This document shows positions 13,190 through 24,861 of a DNA stretch of 64,000 nt, in pieces (position 1 is the first letter of the stretch; each line of letters begins with the position of its first letter). The translations under genes were made by a program, and so were the position numbers. The stretch spans positions 88,874,838 to 88,938,837 of the forward strand of contig OY757904.1 in NCBI GenBank assembly GCA_963585895.1, written 5' to 3'. Under the pieces are notes generated by a model that was given only the letters and a program-made list of their open reading frames with translations, was not told the DNA's origin and did not search any database. The DNA is from Sepioteuthis lessoniana (lineage: Eukaryota > Mollusca > Cephalopoda > Myopsida > Loliginidae).

Positions 13190-16100
13190 AAGTCTTAACT
13201 TCGCAGGAGTCTGAAGAAAAAGGTTATTTTTGGTCTAAATGCCTTATACGTTTTAGGTTGACAACTATTAAATCAGTTGCTTTCCTTTTTCTCTCAGAAA
13301 ATGCGTTTTCGGGAGCCGGTAGAGGGGTCTGAATATCAAAAGTGTCGTATATGACATCCATAACTGTTTCCTCAGGAAGCTCGCTATCAGCCAAGTCAAT
13401 TAGGTTTTTCCTAAGTTGGTTGGGATGTCTTTTATGGGTAAATTGTAGACCTTTCATGATATATATCATGTTCCCCACTCATTTCGATCGTTCCCATCTC
13501 TCAAAAAGATGTGTTGTCTTTCTAGATTCTGAAAAAGACTTTATTCTCGGAATTATACCGTTTTGGGCGTGCGATGCATGTTCTTCCAGGTTTCGTCTGT
13601 TTCGAGAGTAATTTGTCGTGAACGGACCGTATCCGATGTGCAAACATCACATCGGCTGGAGATTGTGAGATGATGTTTTGTTATTAGGTGTAATCCAGTA
13701 TATTTGAAGAAATTGTTGGAGAGCTATTTCAGTTAGTGTAGCCTCTAGCTTTTTCAAAGCTCTCTTCAAAGTGTCCACAAATCTTCCAGCCTGTTTATTC
13801 GACCTTAGGTGGTACGGAGGGATCAAGATGTGTTCGATCTGGTATGTTTCACAGAAGTCTCTAAATTCTCCAGACGTAAATTGACTTCCATTACCGGACA
13901 CTTATGCGCCCACTACTCCGATTCTGGCGAACAATTCATGTAAAAATTTTATCGTAATTTCTGTAGTTGGGTTTTGCATCTGTGTATTTCGTCCACTTCG
14001 AGAAACTGTCGCCTACAATGAGGTAGTAATATGCTTCCAGAGGGCCGACGAAGCCACAGTGAATTCTAGACCATGGCCGGAGATTGAATTTGATAAGAGG
14101 TGCCTTGGGCTGCCAGAACACAGCCTTTACATTATTTGACAGCATTTTCTATATCTTTGTCCATGTTTGGCCGATAGACATAGCTGCTCATCAAACTTTT
14201 CATTCTACTACTCCCTGGATGGCCAGCGTGGAAATCTTTCAAGATACGCTTCTGCAATGTCGACGGAATCACGACACGTTCCCTGTAACACCTCGTGGCA
14301 TATCGAGAAGACTTCCGTAGTTCGCTGGTCTTTTACAAAAATTTTTGCTTTTATTTGGTTGATATACTCATCACGAAGAGCCTCTTGTTTTATTTGTTCA
14401 AGCGTCACAGGAATGTCCCTTACTGTATTACAAAGAGTAGTTTTTAGTTCTCCTTCAGAATGAAGGGAAGCGATCACTGTATCTTCCAGTAGTTCTTTGT
14501 TTTTGGGAATTATTCTCGACAATCCGTCCACAGAGCTGAATTTTTTCGATGGTTAGTACTTCATTTTGAAGTTGTAATTTAACAGGATTTTACCCAATCT
14601 CTGCAGCTTGTTAGCTGTAATCGTTGGAAGACCTCTTTTTGAGCCCAAAATGGTGAGTAGTGGCTTGTTGTCTATTTGAAGAGTGAAGTGTATAGCGGTG
14701 GAACTTGCAGACTGCGAATATAATCCCAAGAGCTTCTTTTTCGATCTGCGAATAATTTTTTTCCGCGGGAAGCAAGGCTCTCGAAGCATGAGCTATTAAT
14801 TTTGATGACCCATTAGACATTTCGTGAAGAATGCATGCTATACGAGCAAGCGTCGCTGGCTACCATGATTTCCAAGTCCCAGTTGTAATTTGTGAGAAAT
14901 AATTCTGACGTCAGTGTTTTCTTAATTTTTTCAAATGCCTCTCGGCATTCTGCTGTCCAATCCCAAAGCTTGTCTTTCTTTAACAGTTAATTTACGGGAG
15001 CATGCAAATCATGCATGTTTTGCATGAATACCAGGTAATAATTTGCTAGATCAACAAGCTCTTCAGATTGTTTAGGATCTGATCTCCTATCATCCATGTC
15101 AATTATGTGTCCTAGGTATTTGATTTTTTCCATGAAAAAATCACATTTGGTTACTTTAATTTTGAAACCGAAGTCTTGCATATTAGCTAAAATTTTGTGA
15201 ACGTGATCCTTATGTTCGACTACGCTTTTACTATTCATCAGAATGTCATCAAAATAACTAACTGAGAAGTGAAGGTCGTTAAGCATAGTATCCGTCACTT
15301 GGTGAAAAGTGCTGCTGTGACCTTGACTCCGAGCGGTAAACGATCGAATTTATATAATATACGGTGCGTATTTATGCACAATAGCTTCAAACTCTCTTCT
15401 TCAACCGAATTAGCAAATAACCGCTGCTAAGGTCAATTTTCGGGAAAAAATTCCCTCAATGTAGCTTTGCTGTCTTCTGGATTAGGAAGACGGTAATGAC
15501 AGTACTTCAGACCAGCATTTAATCTTGTAGAAAAGTCAGCACAAACGCGTATCTATTTAGATTTCTTTTTTGCATAGACCGTTGTACTCTAGCTTTGATA
15601 GAATTCCAGTTTTTACTAATCTGTCAAGTTCCTAGTTAATTTGTTCAAACCAGGCAAAAGACATGTTTCGCTTCTTTTTGAACACTGGTTGGACGTTGTC
15701 TTATAGCTCAAATCATCTTGGTACACCTTCCTAACCCACCAGAAAAAAATTCTGGAAAGTCTTCCTCAGTTAATTTTTTAGTTTTTCGGCTTCGGCATCC
15801 AAATTTTCAATTTTTTTGGCAGTATGACTTTACAGGCTAGTCCTAAAGCTGGAATTGTCTCATCCAGTCGGTGCCAAATAGATTGTTATTATTTTAAGGA
15901 CAAACAATTTTAATTTAAGAGGCACCTCTTATTAAATCTAATTAATAATTAATTCTCCCTCGAATTTAATTTTCCCCCGGTTACTGATTTTGCTAACTTG
16001 CTTGATTTTATCATGGTAGGCTTACCCAATCTTTTCCATGTCTGTAAGTTTATTAAAGTCAAATCAGAACCCGAGTCGAGTTGAAATTTCACTCTTTTGT

Positions 16101-16300
16101 TTAACATTTTACTGCATGAATTTCCAGGTATTAGCACCGACCAGTTTGTCATATTTTGTATTTTTAATAAAACCAATAGTTTTATTTTTAGATCGGCAAT
16201 GCGAGCTTTTATGTTCGACTCTGTTAAATATAAAGCACTTCTTGTTCCGGAAAGTACAATCTTTATACCAGTGTAGGGCTCCTCATCCAGAACATCGGTT
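13190..16300 (-). pseudogene. Gypsy-type pol, broken (protease, RT, RNase H, integrase)
   Basis: Read on the minus strand, the parts come in the Gypsy order. A CCHC-like knuckle region lies near 16290-16190. The aspartic protease motif FQLDSGSDLTLI is near 16086-16051. RT sequence includes a YxDD-type FDDIL at about 15253-15239, followed by a KCDFF and YLGHII segment. RNase H is at 14820-14600, with the substrate strand HFTLQIDNKPLL. Integrase spans about 14145-13650, ending in a C-terminal tail to 13224. The resemblance is to the K02A2.6-like Gypsy pol proteins common in molluscs. Many stops and frameshifts interrupt it. The three integrase positions that should be Asp, Asp and Glu all read Gly here (HCGFVGP, SGNGSQF, QAGRFV). 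It cannot encode a working polyprotein. Confidence 0.85.
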
Positions 16301-17859
16301 AGGGGGAAATGTTTTTACTTTTTCTTTGTTTCATTAGTTTTAGTGGGAGAATTTGTTTCTTTTTGTAGGGGAGAGTTGGGGAGAAGGAAATTACCTTGGA
16401 ATTGTGTTGAGATGAAGGTTGTTTGGATGGGGTGGTGAGGGATGATTTTGAGGTGTTTCTTTTGTGGGGAATTATTTTAAGTGAGAGCGGTGAGTGGTTG
16501 CTTGCTGTGATGAAAATGGAGATTTTGCTGGGGGTTCCTGTAATGCAGCTTGTATTTCTTTTTCTGCAGGGGGTTTGGTTGTGTACATAGTTTCTTGGCC
16601 TGATTTTCACGGCTATCTCTCCTTTTGAGGTTGACTGTTGTTTCCATTTCCTCTGGCTGTTCACTCTCTATGGTTTTCTTTTTTCCTCTTTTAGTTTTTT
16701 TTTTTTTTTTTTTTGGCCGGTGATGAAGGTTGTTTGGTTATTGATGATTCAGTTGTTGTTGGTGTTACCACTACTTCTTTTTCTGTTGTTTCTTTTGTTT
16801 CTTTTGTTTCTTTTGTTGTAGCTTTTGCTGCTGCTTATGTAGCTGGTTCTACTCTCGGTTCTATTGTTTTATGGGATTTTTGTTTTTGTGCTTTCTTTCT
16901 TCTGGTAATCTGGGTCCACCCTTCTTCCGGATTGTTTGGATGGTCTCCAGGTTCCAGGGAAGTTTTACTGCTGGTAGTTTTGTTCTTGTTGTTGTCGTTG
17001 ATATCGCCGCCGTTGTTGTTATTGTTACTGTTGTTTTCTATGGGCAGCATGTGGCAAGGTGACCTAGCGGCTTGCAGGATCATTAGAGTGGCCGCCTGCT
17101 CTCCACAACCACCACCATCTGCTGGCCCTTGTTGGTTATGATGTACAGAACGGCCTGGAAGCCCTCCCTATTCATTCAGATGTTGCCGTCCCATCCACCG
17201 ATCTTATTAGCGTAGTTTCTTCCACGCTGACATACATGTTCATGTAGGCAGCGAGGACGTTTCCATTTTATTGCAATGGGATGTTGCACACGGTCACTTT
17301 AATCTGCCTTTTCCCTTTTTTTTCTGGTTGAAGCCGGAAGCATTTTCTTGAGCTATAAATGTCGGCCAGCTTTGCCTCTAGCTGTTCCGAGGGCAGCAAG
17401 ACATCCCATGTAGTGAAACTATGCCGGCAAAATTGCCGGTATGGGATGTCTGCGGATTTCAGCAGCTTATCGAAAGCCTCCCTTTAACCTGCCAATCTTC
17501 TGGTTCTTAGGTCTGATATAATAATGGATAGAGTCTTTGGTTCAACAGCCGCAACTAACTCGAGTATGGGTAATATGTGATTACCCTGAAAGTCCGGGCG
17601 TACTTTCCGACTCTGTCCTTTTCATGGTCTTCAGCTGATTTCTTTTTGATAGATCAAGAGACTGCCGTTGCTGAACTTTCCGGCGGCCTTTGTCTTGGTG
17701 GGATAGAGCTAGCTAGGGATTCTTTTGCAAAGCCGGTAGCGATGGCCATTCTGAAGATGATGTTGATGGTCCAGCAACCAGCTCTTTCGGCTTCTTCAGG
17801 AGGGCTCTCAGGTCCGTACCAAATAGGTCTATTCGTGATGTGATGGTATCCTTATCCAT
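16300..17859 (-). pseudogene. gag-like ORF with CCHC knuckle
   Basis: The likely start codon is at 17859-17857 (MDKDTITSRIDLFG). Downstream come a Ser/Pro-rich stretch, a central part near 17400-17150, and a knuckle-like SCKPLGHLATCCP near 17085-17045, where stops replace two codons. An Asn/Asp/Lys-rich tail (16835-17040) and a Lys-rich tract at the poly-T run 16691-16713 follow, then a basic region to 16300. I remember similar proteins described as CCHC zinc-finger-like in cephalopods, but cannot check. It lies between the LTR-like end at 18200 and the Gypsy pol, so it may be that element's gag. The alternative is ORF1 of a LINE whose poly-A end is the 16691-16713 run. Confidence 0.6.
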
Positions 17860-18059
17860 AGTTTCTTGAGGAAACTAGAAGAAGAGTTGTCAGCTGGACG
17901 GAAAATAAGGCTGTTGTCGCTGTTGCTGCTGGTGGAGACTGTGAAGGAGCGTCTGATGCAAAACTATGGCTGAAACTTGAGAAAGAGTGAAAGAAAAAGA
18001 AGAAAATAAGGTCAGACTAGTGCCTGGACTTAGTAGGGGTTGCAAATAATAACACAAAC

Positions 18060-18200
18060 AAAACCTACAACTGGGAGGAGCGCATGCGTGCGTGATCGTT
18101 GCGCCCGTGACAGCTGGAAGGATGCCTCTCCGAGAGTTGATAGGGTTAGTATTTATGAAGGAGGAAGAGTTCATTATCGTGTAGATAGGTTACCATAACA
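18060..18200 (-). mobile_element. 5' LTR and leader end of the minus-strand LTR retroelement
   Basis: 18165-18200 matches 13145-13180 almost exactly and ends taccataaca, which on the minus strand gives an LTR start TGTTATGGTAACC. Alignment continues with gaps through cgagagt..gatagggtta. With the 13109-13180 copy this brackets a unit of about 5.1 kb holding the gag-like and pol segments. A leader of about 200 bp separates it from the gag-like start. No clean primer-binding site is visible. Confidence 0.6.
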
Positions 18201-18250
18201 GAAGTTGACCTTGTATTGCATCATGCTCGTACGAAAGGGTTGGGTAAATA

Positions 18251-19573
18251 TACAAGACTCATTAAATAAGTTTCCAGACTTTTTTCGTATGGGCACTTTT
18301 ATTGATAGTACACACAGGAAACCCACTCCCCTTCGAAGCAATCTCCTCCAGCTGCAATGCACTTGTTCTACCGTTCCAACAACTTCTGGAAGGCTCCATC
18401 AAAGTCCTCTTGTGTGAGCGTGTCACAGCCTTTTCATCTCCTCAATTGTCTCATAACGACGGTCTCTGAGCTTAGGGAATAACCAAGTCACAGGGAGCAA
18501 GGTCTGGACTATAGGGAGGCTGAGGAACTGTCTTCATGCCCACCTTGCTCAAATATTCTGTGTCAAGGATAGAGTTGTGGACTGGTGCATTGTCCTGGTG
18601 GAAATGCCATTGACCCGATTTGAAGAGTGCTGGCCTCTTCCAAAGGAATCTCTTCCTGAACTCCCTTAAAACCTTAACATAGTATATCTTATTGACTGTC
18701 ATGTCCAGTGGGAACCCAGTGCATGTAGATCATGCCAGTGCTGTCAAAAAAAAGGGATCATCAAAAGTTTATGGGTGGATTTGCTCTATCTGGCCTTCTT
18801 GAGTCTGGGAGAGCTAGCATGCTTCCACTGTGAACTCTGTCTCTTGTCTCTGGGTCATAGCAGTAGATCCAGCTTTCATCGCAGGTCACCAGAGCATCAA
18901 GAACTGCGGGATCTGAATTGATCAGCTCAACCATCTCTCTGCTGACATGACAACGTCTTTCTTTCTTTCTGATCTTCTCTGAGCACCCTTGGGACAAACT
19001 TCACACAAATCTTCTACATCTTCAGTTCCTCAAGAATAATTGTGTGAACAGTTCCCACACTGACATCAAACTGTGCAGTTATTGTCTCTATAGACACACG
19101 ACGGTCCTTATCCATGAAATTCTTTATTTGGCCAATCAACTCTGCTGTTCTCACTTCCTTCCTTACCCCCACACGTTTCATCAGCCCTCAAAGACTCCTT
19201 GCCTTCCTTGAATCTCTTATGCCACTCAAAAACTGATGCACGATTCATGCAAGATGCTCCAAAATCATTCTGAAGCATTCCATACGTTTCTGTGGCATTC
19301 TTCCCAAGTTTAACACAGAATTTTATTGCATATTGTTCTTCTAAAGTGTCCTCACGTTTAGATAGCATTTTTGAAATTCACCAGCTGTGACAATCAGGCT
19401 TTAGTAAGGTGTATTCCAATTGCTGCTGTAGCTGTTGATTTGAAGCTGAAATCATAAAAATTGGTCAGTCACTCATAAGATGTATAGCAATAACATTGTG
19501 AATTTTCAAGAATCTAAGTCAATTTAAATCCCTGTACAAAAAAAGTCTGGAACCTTATTGAAGGCACCTCGTA
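18251..19573 (-). mobile_element. mariner transposon, near full length, with TIRs
   Basis: Both ends begin at a TA. The right end on the minus strand reads tacgaggtgccttcaataag and continues gttccagacttttttt; the left end reads tacaagactcattaaataag and continues tttccagactttttt, so the TIRs match best over their inner 20 bp. The length, about 1.32 kb, is normal for mariner. The transposase is described separately. The left flank is the LTR-like end at 18200 and the right flank is unassigned AT-rich DNA. Confidence 0.9.
18400..19368 (-). pseudogene. mariner transposase, frameshifted
   Basis: The start MLSKREDTLEEQYAIKFCVK is at 19368. The N-terminal helix-turn-helix continues to FEWHKRFKEGKESL (to about 19190). 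The catalytic core follows in other frames: TCDESWIYCYDPETRDR near 18890-18835 gives the first Asp; HQDNAPVHNS near 18600-18570 gives the second; and YSPDLAPCD near 18510-18480 gives the third. This is the D,D34D spacing class of mariner. All three acidic residues are still present, but the frames are separated by small shifts and a stop, so no single ORF covers them. In life the protein would cut at the TIRs and paste at TA. The copy looks moderately old. Confidence 0.9.
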
Positions 19574-20129
19574 AGTGAGTCAAATTCTGATATCTCTTAA
19601 GTTGCCTTGAAACAGAAGGTATAAATAACCAAATATGATCCTCTATGTATGAACCTCGAAACAAACAGCTGAAATAAAAATAAGCTAATATAAAAAATAC
19701 CAGATTACCAGATAAGAGTTTTGTTACTAGCAGCTCAGATTCTAAGAATCTAACTGGTGCCGTTAGCCAAATGTGTCGAAATTTATGACTGCCTAAAAAA
19801 CATAAAATCGGAAACTATTATGCAAAATTGCTAAACAAATGAAGGAAAAAAATTGCAAATTCGTACTTAGAAATTTCTACAGAAATTTAACAGACAAAGC
19901 ATTCTCAAAGCTAACTTTGATATATTTGTCGTTCGTGGAAATACCTTAATGTAGTATAAACCAATTAGACTTCTTAGTATGATTAATAATATCTTGAAGT
20001 GATGAATAGGCAAATTTTGAAGCAACATTAAGTTGGTCTTTTAAGCAATTTACTGGATAAATTTAGTCCATAAAGATCTACTAACGATGTTCCCAAGGTG
20101 ATGACTCTTACTGTTAGTGAAGCCCTGGA
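19574..20129. other. Non-coding stretch with a short dispersed repeat
   Basis: A 31 bp piece at 19689-19719 recurs at 25591-25621 with one difference. Nothing else recognisable. Confidence 0.6.
19689..19719 (+). repeat. 31 bp dispersed repeat, copy 1
   Basis: tataaaaaataccagatta followed by ccagataagagt; the second copy at 25591-25621 has t for c at one position. Confidence 0.75.
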
Positions 20130-20560
20130 TAGCGACATCGAGTCTCGGTTTTTGACAAAATATTGGACAAATGTCTTCTCAAGCTCTACAGTTATAGTTT
20201 AATTAGGTGGGTTTACTCCTGTGCCAAATCCTTTCTCAGTTAGATTCATAAAGGTTTTAATTAATGACCAGTCTTCCATGATAATCATGTGGGAGTTCCC
20301 TAAGGCTCTGTTCTTGCACTTTTTCTTATTTTCATCAACGCTCTACGTGATCACGTGCTCAGATCGTTTATCAACATGTTTTCTGAAAATAAAGTACTTT
20401 CTCATGTGATCGCAAGAAGTTTTACACACCTTGACATGGCCTCTGGTTAATCAGCTTACCTTATTTTGATTATGCAATGTGATCAGAAATTGTATGTACC
20501 ATTCAATACTTCTAAGAACTCATCGGAACTCTCTTGTTGATCTTCCTCCTATGCCAATTA
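20130..20560 (+). pseudogene. Non-LTR retrotransposon RT fragment (Jockey/CR1-like)
   Basis: Plus-strand frames read like the middle of a LINE reverse transcriptase. DKILDKCLLKLYSYSLIRWV corresponds to the stretch after motif A, and HVGVP*GSVLALFLIFINAL corresponds to the GVPQGSVL.P.LFL.FINDL motif B block, with a stop in place of Gln. Farther on LYVPFNTSKNSSEL resembles the segment after the missing YADD that aligns with NFNASKTQ. Motif C itself is not seen. It is a short, decayed insert with no visible ends. Its relation to the Jockey-like element at 55.3-61.2 kb cannot be judged by eye. Confidence 0.65.
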
Positions 20561-22276
20561 GGTTTCTCTTTAATTGTTTCCATTTTGTCGTCTTAAATAA
20601 GAAAACTTAACGATATAAAACAATAAAATAGGATAAAATTATTTCTACTTTTTTAATACAACACAAAATAAATTTTTATTGAAGCATTTTATGTGATTGA
20701 TGTTTTTGCAAAGAGCTCAATTGGCAATTCGCTAATAATGATCAACTCTGCTTGAAGCAATGTAAAATTCCGTGCTGACAATCATTAATATATTAAAGTA
20801 ACCAAGCAGAGATGCATGTAAATCCTTTTTCATTTTTTTAACTTTGGAAAACTCATAGATGTGTATGACAGCTTTATTATTCTTTTAGTTAATAAAGTAT
20901 ATTAAATGCAATTTTCTCGAGTAAAGATTGTTGAGGAGAAAATTCCACCTTTAGGATGAGAACAAAATGAGTATATCTCGAAAAGATTTATATTAAAAAG
21001 GGAAAAAATCCAAACGACAATGATTTTTATCAACTACATCTCCACTATTTTTTATCTTTTGAATCTTGCACGTCCATAAAAATATTTTCTTGGCTATTTT
21101 CTGTTACTACAAAAATAATGATTCGTGATAAAGTAGGTATACACGGAATACTCCAAAATGCATTTAGGCAATTAAAGATAAAGATGTACTTTTGTGCTGA
21201 TATATAGACCACATAATATATCTTTAAATTTACACATACAACGGTACTCAGTAAGAGGCGAGAAGAATGTTTATAGCTATTTATCTTCCGCATTTTAAAT
21301 GTGACTTTTTGTGTTTGTGGCCTCCACAGTATCATTGATTGGTCAAGTTTGTTTTATGTTGGATTACTCAATATCATACACAGATCTTCTTGAAAACTAT
21401 TCACACAGTTATCTCCTCCAAGTTTCCAGGTGTTTCAGTAAGATCACATACGTTAGAAACATGAAACTGGTTCCAGAAAAACTCAGTTGACTTCTAGGTC
21501 CTCTACATGGATCAGCGTTCGGTAGGCAAAGAGAAATAAAGATGTAAAAAATTTAAATGCCATTGTCTAATTATATTCAAATTCTACAAATATTAATCTT
21601 TATCCATGTCATCTTCTTCAGCTGTATCTGTTCACATTGCAATGACCTGCATTTTAAAAACATACAATTCAAAAGTTATTCTGTATCGATAATCTGATTG
21701 GTAGGGTTTTAATACGGTTAATTTTTATGTGATTCATTCGATGATAATGGCAACTTACAAACCGAATTAATTTGCTTCACATTTACTCCGTGATATCATA
21801 TCTTACTCACTGCAGTCTATCTTATACTCAAGCGAAGTTTTATTTGAACTGATGTGCTAATTAGAGAGGCTTATAACAAAAACTTCGTATATTTTTTTAC
21901 TAATATTTTTCAACTGTGACTGAAACATATTGTACCATTTTTACAGCCAAGGGATAAAAAGACGAGATTATGTTACGATTATGAATAAAATTAGATTGAA
22001 ACAAAAAATAAAGATTCAGATTACTATATGATTAATCTTTTTTGTAATTATGTGTAATTACTTGAGTATAATTATGAACTAAAATAGGGTGTATCTTGTT
22101 CTTTCTTTGATTTCGATGATCCTAGCATTTTTAATCAATATACTGGGAAATATCAAAACTTTTCTTGGTAGAGATAGTGGAATATTTTTGCATTACCTGC
22201 ACCACGTTGTTGAATACAATTTTCTTTTAGGCTATTGTCCAGTATTTTAGAAATAACAGAAAACAACTTTGTGCAT
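20561..22276. other. AT-rich non-coding stretch, no gene seen
   Basis: The only ORF near 100 codons (21045-21335, minus) has no motif I know. No repeat structure seen. Confidence 0.6.
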
Positions 22277-22500
22277 GTTGAAGACTTAATTGAAACTGAT
22301 CGATTGCGCGGATTTCCTAATATGGCTATACAACTTGATAGTGCGAAGTCAGTGGGCCATGAAATCGTCCATGAGAAGTTGGAATATCGGAAAGTTTCTT
22401 CACGCTGAATCCAAAATCAATTTACTGAAAAGTATTTGACTTGGTACAATGTTCTTGAAAAAGTGGGGCATTTATGCACTCATGAAATGATGAGACATAG
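22277..22500 (+). pseudogene. mariner-family transposase fragment (HTH region)
   Basis: A plus-strand frame reads VEDLIETDRLRGF, then MAIQLDSAKSVGHEIVHEKL, then EYRKVSSR*IQNQFTEKYL. This is the order and wording of the second helix-turn-helix in SETMAR-type mariner transposases (..DIA.QL.IS.GSVH.I.H..L.YRKV..RWVPK.LT..). A stop replaces the Trp codon. No catalytic core and no TIRs are seen. It differs from the mariner at 18.25 kb in sequence. Confidence 0.65.
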
Positions 22501-22596
22501 TTGTGTCATAATAGTAACATTTGTCAAAAGTTTCATTTGTACTGTAATAAACATGTTCGTACCTTCCTTTTCGAACATTCCTCCAATATGGAGTTT

Positions 22597-22651
<55 letters not shown>
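22597..22651. repeat. (GATA)n microsatellite
   Basis: Uninterrupted GATA tetranucleotide run. Confidence 0.95.
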
Positions 22652-24060
22652 GTAATAATCCTTACAATGTTCTCGCAATATCGGTTGGCTAACCAACCCA
22701 CAAGAGCTGTTAATCCAAAATTATGTACTGTTATACTCGACGTAGAGTCATCTTCTGGGCATTCAAAATAGCATCAACTGACTCAAACTTTCTGTACTTC
22801 TAAATTCTCCTCTCTCTGAGCTACTACGAATTATAAAAATTCATTGGCGACAACATACTACTGCAAACTCCTTAATAAGCTCTCCAATTTGAGCCTCTCG
22901 AGAAAAAACATTGTGAAATGAAATACAAAAATTGGATATTTAAAACCAGTCTTCCAAGTAACAGATTTCTTACCCCTGTAAGAAGCAACAAGCTGCCGTT
23001 GTCGACCTCTATTGATACACACTGTAATTAGTTATTTAAGTAATGATGGTAGAGATTGCGTAACAATGTCATAATGTCCAATCGGTAAGAGACATTATTT
23101 AATTTGCCCATGCATAAATTAGTAGAATTGTCTATCTATCGTTAACAATGGATATAAGCATTTTTTCATCTTCATTGTTTGATTATCAAGGAAAATTTTA
23201 AGTAAATGACAAGTGTGAAAAAAATTCAAATTGGTAAATTGGACGAGTAAAACATTGTAATTTCTGTCTTAATATGTCCTAACTATAAAGCGAATGAAAA
23301 TGATAAAATGTCCCCCAATAGCTCACATTTTTGTCTTCAAAAAATTAGTTTAAATTTGAACTTTTTATACATTTTTCTCTTCTCTACATTACATACCCGT
23401 TTTTTGTTTTCTAAAGATTTTTCTTCAATATAACTTAAGTGGCAAATATTTTTCAAAGGTTATTGGTTAAAAAGCATACATTTATTTATCTTTGTTTTAC
23501 AAGATAGTGAAATTGTTATTAGCATTGATTTTATATTCATTATCATCATTAAAATACAAGGGGTTACCATTTGAAGGCATAGAGTTAACGGGATACACTG
23601 GCATAACGGAAATACTGTGCCAGGATTAGTCCAACATATTCAGTACAGTTGTTTGAGCAAAGAGATCCATAAATATCCTCATTAAAGGGCACATATCATA
23701 TATCCATAAACATTACATGAATTTCGCGTAGGTTTCTCGTGGAAATCAGTTGAGAAATTGAATAGACGATTTTATTACGAGATAAAAGGATCCAAGATTT
23801 TACGAAATTTCAGGTTATAAAAATAACCTTTCATTACTTAGGCAGTAGATAATCATGGCTTAATTAAAAAAAGAGTTGTGATGGATGCAAGACAAAAATA
23901 TGAAAAAAAGAATTATTAGTGTTGAATAGCTATACTTGGAACCATTCAACAGTGCTCAAACAATACATAGAAATATTTGAAACCGTTTAACTGTGTGCAA
24001 ACAAATGAGCTCTGAGTTCTTTAAAAATAATGTTACCTACAAACTATTTGCTTTTAAATC

Positions 24061-24061
<1 letters not shown>
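22652..24061. other. Non-coding stretch, no gene seen
   Basis: A block at 23970-24000 (gaaaccgtttaactgtgtgc and following bases) matches the 3' region of the Jockey-like LINE at about 61090-61120, so a small LINE 3' fragment may be present. Otherwise nothing. Confidence 0.5.

Positions 24062-24121
<60 letters not shown>
24062..24121. repeat. (TA)n microsatellite
   Basis: Pure TA run ending eight bases before the left end of the deleted mariner, which also needs a TA target. Confidence 0.95.
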
Positions 24122-24124
<3 letters not shown>

Positions 24125-24128
24125 AAAA

Positions 24129-24763
24129 TACGAGGAGAATTACAATAAGTTTCCAGAGTTTTTTCGTATGGGCACTTTTATTGATAGTACACACATGAAA
24201 CTCTAGTCCTCTTCGAAGTAATCTCCTCCGGCTGCAATGCCACTGACCCGATTTGAAGAGTGCTGGCTTCTTCCGACGGAATATCTTCCTGAACTCCCTT
24301 AAAACCTCAACATAATAACCCTAACCCTAACCCTTTGGCCAATCAACTCTGTTGTATTGACTTCCTTACTCCTCCCACACGTCTCATCATCCCTCACAGA
24401 CTCCTTGCCTTCCTTGAACCTCTTATGCCACTCAAAAACTGATGCTCGATTCATGCAAGATGCTCCAAAAGCAGTCTGAAGCATTCCATACGTATCTGTA
24501 GGATTTTTTCCAAGTTTAAAACTGAATTTTATTGCATATCGTTCTTCTAAAGTGTCAGATTGCATTTTTGAAATTCACCAGCTGTGACAATCAGACTTTA
24601 CTACTAAAGTGTATTCCAATTGCTGCTGTAGCAGTTCATTTGAACCTGAAATCATAAAAATTGATCATCCATCTCATAAGCTGTATAGCAATAACATAGG
24701 GAATTTTCAAGAGTCTACAACAATTTTAAATGCCAATACGAAACCTATCGTAGGCACCTTGTA
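24129..24763 (-). mobile_element. Internally deleted mariner derivative
   Basis: The unit is a sister copy of the mariner at 18251-19573. Its ends read tacgaggagaattacaataag (left) and, on the minus strand, tacaaggtgcctacgatagg (right). Two internal parts are missing compared with the longer copy. One join lies after gctgcaatgcc (about 24241). The other joins the end of the Lys/Asn-rich VNKIYYV region to the helix-turn-helix region and carries a telomere-like repeat at 24316-24334. The remaining ORF (24565-24299) covers only the N-terminal HTH, starting LEERYAIKFSFKLGKNPTDT, and has no catalytic residues, so the copy is non-autonomous. Confidence 0.9.
24316..24334. repeat. Telomere-like (CCCTAA)n at a deletion junction
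   Basis: The bases taaccctaaccctaaccct stand exactly between the two retained parts of the deleted mariner and have no counterpart in the longer copy. That is about three TTAGGG-type units, read here as CCCTAA. Confidence 0.85.
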
Positions 24764-24795
24764 CGGGGAAGGTTGGATTAATCAAACATTTAAAA

Positions 24796-24798
<3 letters not shown>

Positions 24799-24859
<61 letters not shown>
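24799..24859. repeat. (TA)n microsatellite
   Basis: Pure TA run. Confidence 0.95.

Positions 24860-24861
<2 letters not shown>

Noticed and set aside
16713..17141. 142-codon plus-strand ORF with long hydrophobic runs
   Set aside because: Antisense shadow of the Asn/Lys-rich part of the gag-like ORF; the Val/Leu/Phe runs come from AAC and AAA codons read backwards.
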